Assembly (NCBI GenBank): GCA_044375975.1
Contig: JBILLQ010000001.1
Span: 1 to 64,000 of the forward strand
Origin: UBA5018 sp044375975
GTDB taxonomy: Bacteria; Cyanobacteriota; Cyanobacteriia; PCC-6307; Cyanobiaceae
DNA length: 64,000 nt
Reading direction: 5' to 3'
Position numbers and translations under genes: made by a program. Position 1 is the stretch's first letter, and each line of letters begins with the position of its first letter. Under the pieces are notes generated by a model. That model was not told where the DNA came from, did no database searches, and was given only the letters and a program-made list of their open reading frames with translations. Shown one piece after another: positions 59,417 to 64,000 of this stretch.

Positions 59417-61465
59417 TCAGAGGCCGCGCTCCATCAGTTTGCCCATCAGATCGGAGCTGCGTTGCTGGAAACCGGCCAACTGGTTGGGCTCCAGACCACC
59501 CACCGCCAGCCTTGCCAGTTCGTAAATATGAGCACTGAGCTCGTCGGCCAACTGTTGGCTGGGGGAGCTGCCAGCACCGGTGATCACTGAGCCGGCCGAG
59601 AGCTTGAGCAGACCTTCCACCAACTTGTGCTTGCGGTTCACCAGCAGCACATGGTGGTCGGGCAGCCCCGGCAGCCGCTGCTCCATCAGCGCACCCATGT
59701 CATTAATGCGGCGCATCTGCTCGGGCAGCAGGATCAGGGCGGCAGGGGCGGTTTCGCCCTTGAGGGCCTGCACCTGGATCGTCACCTTGTCGTTGGCCAG
59801 GGCGCCCTTGAACAGCTGGCGCAGTTTTTCGGAATTGTCCTTGCCATCGGCGTCGGCCAATTCACTCTCCTGCTCCTGCAGGGAGTCGTCTAGCTCAGCA
59901 TCCACCCGCTGGAATTTGAGTTCCTCATGGCGGTATTCCAGCCAGGGGATGAATTGGGTATCTACGAATGTATCGGCCAGCAACACCTCCGCTGACTGGC
60001 TCTTCCATAGGGCAAGGGCGCTGGCCTGACCCGCCTCATCGGTGCAGTAGAGGATGCGCTTGTCGTTATCGGCGGCCAGGCGGCTCCGGTAACCGGCCAA
60101 GGTGGTGTAGGCCTTGCCGCCTTGGCCGGGAATCGGATCGAGATTTTCAGCATCGCCGGCGGAGTTTTCTGGCGTAACGCTGGCATCCGCAGCCGTGGCG
60201 CCGTCTGACGAGGAGTCGTCTGCGGGGGCGGTGGCTGTTTGGGCGGTAGCTGTTTGGGCGATGACTGTTTGGGCGATGGCTGTTTGGGCGGTGGCTGTTT
60301 GAGCGGTAGCAGTAGTGCCAAACAGGACAAGATCGGCCACCTGTTCGGCAAATTTGTCGTCTTCCATGGCACCGATTTTGATGAACGGGGCCAGTGATTC
60401 CCAGATCTCGGCATAGCGGCGGGGATCATCCCGGTGCAGCTCCTTGAGTCGGTCACCCACCTTCTTGGCCACGAAGCCGCCGATCGAACGCACCCGGCGA
60501 TCGGTTTGCAGGGCGGAGCGGCTGACGTTCAGGGGGATGTCGGGGGAATCGATCACGCCGCGCAGGGGCAGCAGATAGCGGGGCACCACCTCCTTGATCG
60601 AATCGCTAACAAAAACCTGGTTGCAATAGAGGCGGATTTCACCCTTATCCCAATCGGCCCTGCCGGTGGACTTGGGAAAATACAAAATACCTTGAAGCGT
60701 GTAGGGGTAATCGGTATTCAGGTGAACCCACAGCAGGGGATCCCCCTGAAAGGGATACAAGTAGCGATACAATTCGATGTAATCTTCATCGCTGAGATCC
60801 CGGGGGCTCTTGCGCCAAGGTGCCTGGCGCTTGTTAACAGTTTCGCCCTCCAGTTGCACCTCCACTGGCATGAAGTCGCAGTAGGTGGTGATCAGGGTGC
60901 GGATGCGGGCGGGCTCGATGTACTCCAGCTCCTCCTCCATCAAGTGCAGGATCACGTCGGTGCCCGGCTCGCTACGCTCTGCCGCTTCCAAACTGAAGCT
61001 GGGGGAGCCATCACAGCTCCAGCGCACGGCCTCGGCATTGGGACGGGCCGAGAGGCTCACCAACTCCACCTGCTTGGCCACCATGAAGCTGGAGTAAAAC
61101 CCCAGACCAAAGTGGCCAATGATTGCATCGTCTTCCTGCTTGTACTTCTCCAAAAAGTCTTCGGCACTGGAGAATGCCACTTGATTGATATAGCGCTTAA
61201 CCTCTTCGGCGGTCATACCGATGCCGTTATCGGTAATTGTGAGGGTATTTTTTTCGCGATCGATACGAATCGAGATCTTGCCCTCATCGCCCTCGCTGCA
61301 GTCGCCTGCCATGGCAGCCATGCGGCGCTTGCTGATGGCGTCGAGGCCATTGCTGACCAGCTCCCGCAGGAACACCTCATGGCCGCTGTAAACAGCCTTC
61401 TTAATGATTGGAAAGATATTTTCGGTGTGGATCTGAATCTGACCCTTTTCGTCTAGCACCGGCAT
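59417..61465 (-). CDS. htpG: Chaperone HtpG (Hsp90)
   Basis: A 682-residue ATP-dependent chaperone. N-terminal GHKL ATP domain: LRELVSNGLDAISKRR, ITDNGIGMTAEEVKRYI and IGHFGLGFYSSFMVA; middle and dimerisation domains follow. ATG 61465 (MPVLDEKGQIQIHTEN) is chosen; the frame runs to 61504. A Thr/Ala/Gln linker with five to six QTATA-type units (period 15 nt, about 60222-60310) and an acidic Ser/Asp stretch sit about residues 395-450, unusual for the family. Confidence 0.93.
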   Translation of the reverse strand: MPVLDEKGQIQIHTENIFPIIKKAVYSGHEVFLRELVSNGLDAISKRRMAAMAGDCSEGDEGKISIRIDREKNTLTITDNGIGMTAEEVKRYINQVAFSSAEDFLEKYKQEDDAIIGHFGLGFYSSFMVAKQVELVSLSARPNAEAVRWSCDGSPSFSLEAAERSEPGTDVILHLMEEELEYIEPARIRTLITTYCDFMPVEVQLEGETVNKRQAPWRKSPRDLSDEDYIELYRYLYPFQGDPLLWVHLNTDYPYTLQGILYFPKSTGRADWDKGEIRLYCNQVFVSDSIKEVVPRYLLPLRGVIDSPDIPLNVSRSALQTDRRVRSIGGFVAKKVGDRLKELHRDDPRRYAEIWESLAPFIKIGAMEDDKFAEQVADLVLFGTTATAQTATAQTAIAQTVIAQTATAQTATAPADDSSSDGATAADASVTPENSAGDAENLDPIPGQGGKAYTTLAGYRSRLAADNDKRILYCTDEAGQASALALWKSQSAEVLLADTFVDTQFIPWLEYRHEELKFQRVDAELDDSLQEQESELADADGKDNSEKLRQLFKGALANDKVTIQVQALKGETAPAALILLPEQMRRINDMGALMEQRLPGLPDHHVLLVNRKHKLVEGLLKLSAGSVITGAGSSPSQQLADELSAHIYELARLAVGGLEPNQLAGFQQRSSDLMGKLMERGL

Positions 61466-61596
61466 CGTCAAGCTGGAATCGCTGATCAATACCTTAAGGA
61501 TCAACCGCCTCAGAGCTCAATGGGCCCAAGGGAGGGGTGACCGAACCGCCCTCGCTCCGCCCCGCCGGGATCAGCCCCTGGGATCAGCTCCTGAAA

Positions 61597-61821
61597 TCAG
61601 CCGACTTTCTGCAGTTCGGGCCGCTCCTCGGCCAGGATCGCCCCCTGCACCGGACACACCTGTAGGCAGATGCCACAGTCGATGCAGGTATCGGCATCAA
61701 TCCAGTAGAAGCCAAGCCCCTTTTTGTTGGCCCCCTTGCCTGGATGGATGCAGGCCACGGGGCAGGCATCGACGCAGTCGGCCACGCCCTCGCACACATT
61801 GGTGACGATCGTGTGGGCCAT
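61597..61821 (-). CDS. Bacterial-type 2[4Fe-4S] ferredoxin
   Basis: A 74-residue electron carrier starting MAHTIVTNVCEGVADCVDAC. Two cluster motifs: C-x-C...DCVDACPVACIHP and CIDCGICLQVCPVQGA. This is the small ferredoxin with an insertion between clusters, close to cyanobacterial fdxB-like proteins. ATG 61821. It lies between htpG and hisZ; partner enzyme unknown. Confidence 0.9.
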   Translation of the reverse strand: MAHTIVTNVCEGVADCVDACPVACIHPGKGANKKGLGFYWIDADTCIDCGICLQVCPVQGAILAEERPELQKVG

Positions 61822-61897
61822 GGGGCGGGTTTTCAGTTGGCTGGATCCTAGAAAGCGGCTCCCCTACCGCCGCGATCCACCGCTGCCCACCGGCGGT

Positions 61898-63085
61898 TCA
61901 AGCCAAGAACTCCACGGCTCCGCAACCCCTTTGGCTGGCCAGGGCCTCGGCGGCGGCTCGATTGGCCAGGGGCTGGCCGTGCAGTTCGGCCACAAGGCCC
62001 GCCGCATGCAGGGTTTCCAGAGCATCTAGGGCTACCGCCAGCCCAGCCTGCTCGCTGAAGCTCACCAGGTGGCGATTGCTGGCTTGGGCTGGCCACTCGC
62101 CCTGGCCGGCCAATTCCCGGATTGCCTCGATATCGAAGCCAAAACCAACGCCGCAGGCCAAGTGGGCTTGGCGGGCCTCCGGCGGGCAAAAGCGCCCCAC
62201 CAGGGCGTCATAACGGCCGCCGCTGGCGATCGCCACAGGCGCATCGCTGCCCTGGCACACCAATTTCAGCACCAGGCCGTCGTAGAGCGAAAAGTGGGGC
62301 TGGAAAGTGGGATCCAGCTGCAGGCTCACCCCATGGCGCGCGGCAGCGGGCATCACCAGCTCCAAGGTGGCAGCCAGGCTGGTGAGCAGGGGGTGCTGGC
62401 CGAGCCAAACGGCCAACGTCTCCAGCACCTGGGCCGGAGCGCCCCGCAGGCGGCTCAGCTCCTGCAACCAGAGACGCTGCTCCTCGCTCAGAGGCAGGCT
62501 GGCCAGGGATAGGGCGTCGAGGCCACTCAATGCCGTGCGGGCGGCGGGGCGCACCGGCTCTGGCAGGCGCTCCAGCAGCAAGCTGAGTAAGCCGTGGTGG
62601 CCCAGCAGCAGCCGGGGGCGGTGCCGCTGGTCGAGGCCCAGGCTGCCCACCGCCGCCAACAGCAACCGCAACAGCTCTGCTTCCGCGGCCGCGGAGGGCT
62701 CGCCCAGCAGTTCCACGCCACTTTGCAGCTGTTCCTGGATGCGCTGGGCTCCCCCCTCCCCAAGCCAGCTGCGGAAGATCGTGCCCTCGCTCCAGAGGCG
62801 CAGCGGTCGCGGCTGGGAGGCCAGCCGCGTACAGGCCGCCCTAGCAATCGGTGCGGTTAATTCTGGCCTCAACCCCAGGGGCTCGCCACTCACCAGGCGC
62901 ACAATCTCGCGCTCATTGATGGCCCCACCGGCTTCCAGGGTGTCCGAGCGCTCCACGCTGGGGGGAGTGAGCTGCTGATAACCCCAACGCCTGTAGACAG
63001 ACGACAACTGGGCGCAGATACTGCGGTTCTGCTCCACCTCGCCGGGGTTTAGATCCCGGACGCCGGCGGCGGGTTGCAGAGCCAT
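61898..63085 (-). CDS. hisZ: ATP phosphoribosyltransferase regulatory subunit
   Basis: A HisRS-like protein required by short HisG in histidine synthesis. Class II synthetase-like motifs: GVRDLNPGEVEQNRSICAQL, PPSVERSDTLEAGGAINERE, LRPELTAPIARAACTRL and ASGGRYDALVGRF. ATG 63085 (MALQPAAGVRDL) gives 395 residues; upstream codons to 63172 read as a hydrophobic stretch and are not expected in HisZ. The histidine-binding residues of true HisRS are not expected. Confidence 0.87.
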   Translation of the reverse strand: MALQPAAGVRDLNPGEVEQNRSICAQLSSVYRRWGYQQLTPPSVERSDTLEAGGAINEREIVRLVSGEPLGLRPELTAPIARAACTRLASQPRPLRLWSEGTIFRSWLGEGGAQRIQEQLQSGVELLGEPSAAAEAELLRLLLAAVGSLGLDQRHRPRLLLGHHGLLSLLLERLPEPVRPAARTALSGLDALSLASLPLSEEQRLWLQELSRLRGAPAQVLETLAVWLGQHPLLTSLAATLELVMPAAARHGVSLQLDPTFQPHFSLYDGLVLKLVCQGSDAPVAIASGGRYDALVGRFCPPEARQAHLACGVGFGFDIEAIRELAGQGEWPAQASNRHLVSFSEQAGLAVALDALETLHAAGLVAELHGQPLANRAAAEALASQRGCGAVEFLA

Positions 63086-63190
63086 GGACTGGAGCAGCGA
63101 TATCGCCGCCGATCCTCCTACGCAAGCCGCCCAGACCAACAGGGCCCATAAGCCCCATGCCCGGTTGACCATGCATAGGCGGGCCCCAAC

Positions 63191-64000
63191 TCAGGTGGCC
63201 TCCAATTCCGGGGCCTCCAATTCAGGGGCGCCGTAGCTGGCACCGGGCAGGGGCTGGCAAACCGCCAAACCATCGATCAGCTCCCTGTGCAGGCCTGGGG
63301 CACAGGCGATCAGTCGGCCACAGGCCAGCTCGAACTCACCGCCGTCGTAGGCGCTCACCAGGCCGCCGGCCTGCTCCACCAACACCACTCCAGCGGCCAG
63401 ATCCCAAGGAGAGAGGCCGCGTTCCCAGTAGCCATCGCAGCGACCGGCAGCTACAAAAGCCAAGTCAACGGCCGCCGCGCCGCCGCGTCTGACGCCATGG
63501 GTGCGATGGGTGAAATAGGCGAATTCGGCGTAATTGTTGTCAAGGCGGCTACGGCGATCGTAGGCAAAGCCAGTGGTCAGTAAGGAATCGGCGAGTTTGC
63601 TACAACCACTTACCCGAATGGCCTGCTCGTTACACCAAGCCCCCAAGCCCGGCGCTGCCCAATAGAGCTGGTCGAGCACGGGGACAGCGATGGCACCAAG
63701 CAGGGGCTGCCCCTGCCAGCAGAGCCCCACCGAGGTGCCGAACAGCGGAAAGCCATGGGCGTAATTGGTGGTGCCATCGAGGGGATCGACACACCACTCC
63801 AGGCCGCCCTGTTTGGCGATGCGACCGCTCTCCTCAGCCAGCACTCCGATCTGCGGTGTCTCCTGCTCCAACAAGCTCAGCACCGCCGCTTCTGCTGCCA
63901 GGTCGGCCTCGGTGACCAGATCGCCACTGCGCCCCTTCTCTCGCACCTGCTCCAGCCGCCCGAAGTGATGGCGCAACAGCTCCCCTCCAGCCAAGGCGGC
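63191..64000 (-). CDS. Inositol-monophosphatase-family protein (partial)
   Basis: A phosphatase of the IMPase/SuhB type. Metal-site motifs: VLAEESGRIAKQGGLEWCVD then PLDGTTNYAHGFPLF (DPLDGT), and SPWDLAAGVVLVEQAGG. The 5' end is beyond the window: the frame stays open to the edge and TTG 63994 is not a convincing start. The tail ends with repeated APELEA units (15-nt period, 63196-63230). Substrate (inositol, histidinol or PAP phosphates) cannot be told. Confidence 0.85.
   Translation of the reverse strand, partial: AALAGGELLRHHFGRLEQVREKGRSGDLVTEADLAAEAAVLSLLEQETPQIGVLAEESGRIAKQGGLEWCVDPLDGTTNYAHGFPLFGTSVGLCWQGQPLLGAIAVPVLDQLYWAAPGLGAWCNEQAIRVSGCSKLADSLLTTGFAYDRRSRLDNNYAEFAYFTHRTHGVRRGGAAAVDLAFVAAGRCDGYWERGLSPWDLAAGVVLVEQAGGLVSAYDGGEFELACGRLIACAPGLHRELIDGLAVCQPLPGASYGAPELEAPELEAT

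Noticed and set aside
60434..61456. 340-codon frame opposite htpG
   Set aside because: Antisense shadow of the conserved Hsp90 ATP domain.

Overview
ORGANISM. The window looks like a chromosome segment of a GC-rich picocyanobacterium (Cyanobium or freshwater/brackish Synechococcus type). Evidence: an NblS/Hik33-type sensor kinase, a DUF1825 protein, an LrtA/HPF-long ribosome factor, a cyanobacterial acyl-ACP synthetase, a DHR-x-x-YG type pyruvate dehydrogenase E2, a cyanobacterial Omp85, an iron superoxide dismutase and occasional HIP1 octamers (GCGATCGC, e.g. 4470, 12588, 25415). No tRNA, rRNA or CRISPR array was recognised. LAYOUT. 1-1450: mobile DNA (5' part of a minus-strand group II intron, truncated IS5-type transposase, a gene remnant). 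1477-20411: core genes: mntH, lnt, phasin-like gene, FKBP isomerase, sodB, queA, PDH E2, ylqD, acyl-ACP synthetase, lipB, hpf-deoC-recO-MFS, glycosyltransferase. 20700-23426: accessory patch with two Hint-domain proteins sharing a C-terminal cassette but with unrelated AT-rich N-terminal modules. 23679-32297: methyltransferase, WbuC cupin, pyrF, tyrS, DUF1825, HhH and GIY-YIG proteins, pepA, small hypotheticals. 32412-40820: a minus-strand envelope/purine run (hypothetical-purC-bamA-lpxC-fabZ-lpxA-lpxB-msrA) with overlapping or near-touching genes. 40901-44259: purD and nblS. 44606-58198: a 13.6-kb composite defence island. 58269-64000: peroxiredoxin, rpmB, htpG, ferredoxin, hisZ and a partial inositol-monophosphatase gene. 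DEFENCE ISLAND. The GC-rich backbone is an SNF2-like helicase with a C-terminal DUF3883 domain, a DUF1156 DNA methyltransferase and a DUF499 AAA+ ATPase carrying an N-terminal HEPN domain with an intact R-x4-H motif. Inserted between the backbone genes are a VapBC-type pair (opposite strand), a small acidic ORF, an AT-rich Septu pair (PtuA ATPase + PtuB HNH nuclease) and a HicBA-type pair. Just before ptuA lies a 22-codon sequence that matches the first codons of the DUF1156 gene and ends in an ATGA overlap with ptuA; ptuB ends in another ATGA overlap with the real DUF1156 start. This looks like Septu captured at the methyltransferase start codon, nesting one defence system inside another. OTHER THEME. 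Many housekeeping genes (queA, acyl-ACP synthetase, glycosyltransferase, pyrF, bamA, purC, htpG, the phosphatase) carry in-frame tandem repeats with 12, 15, 18 or 21 nt periods at linkers or termini, and several intergenic regions carry minisatellites, suggesting a genome prone to repeat expansion. Start codons, family names and remnants were judged by eye; no database search was possible.
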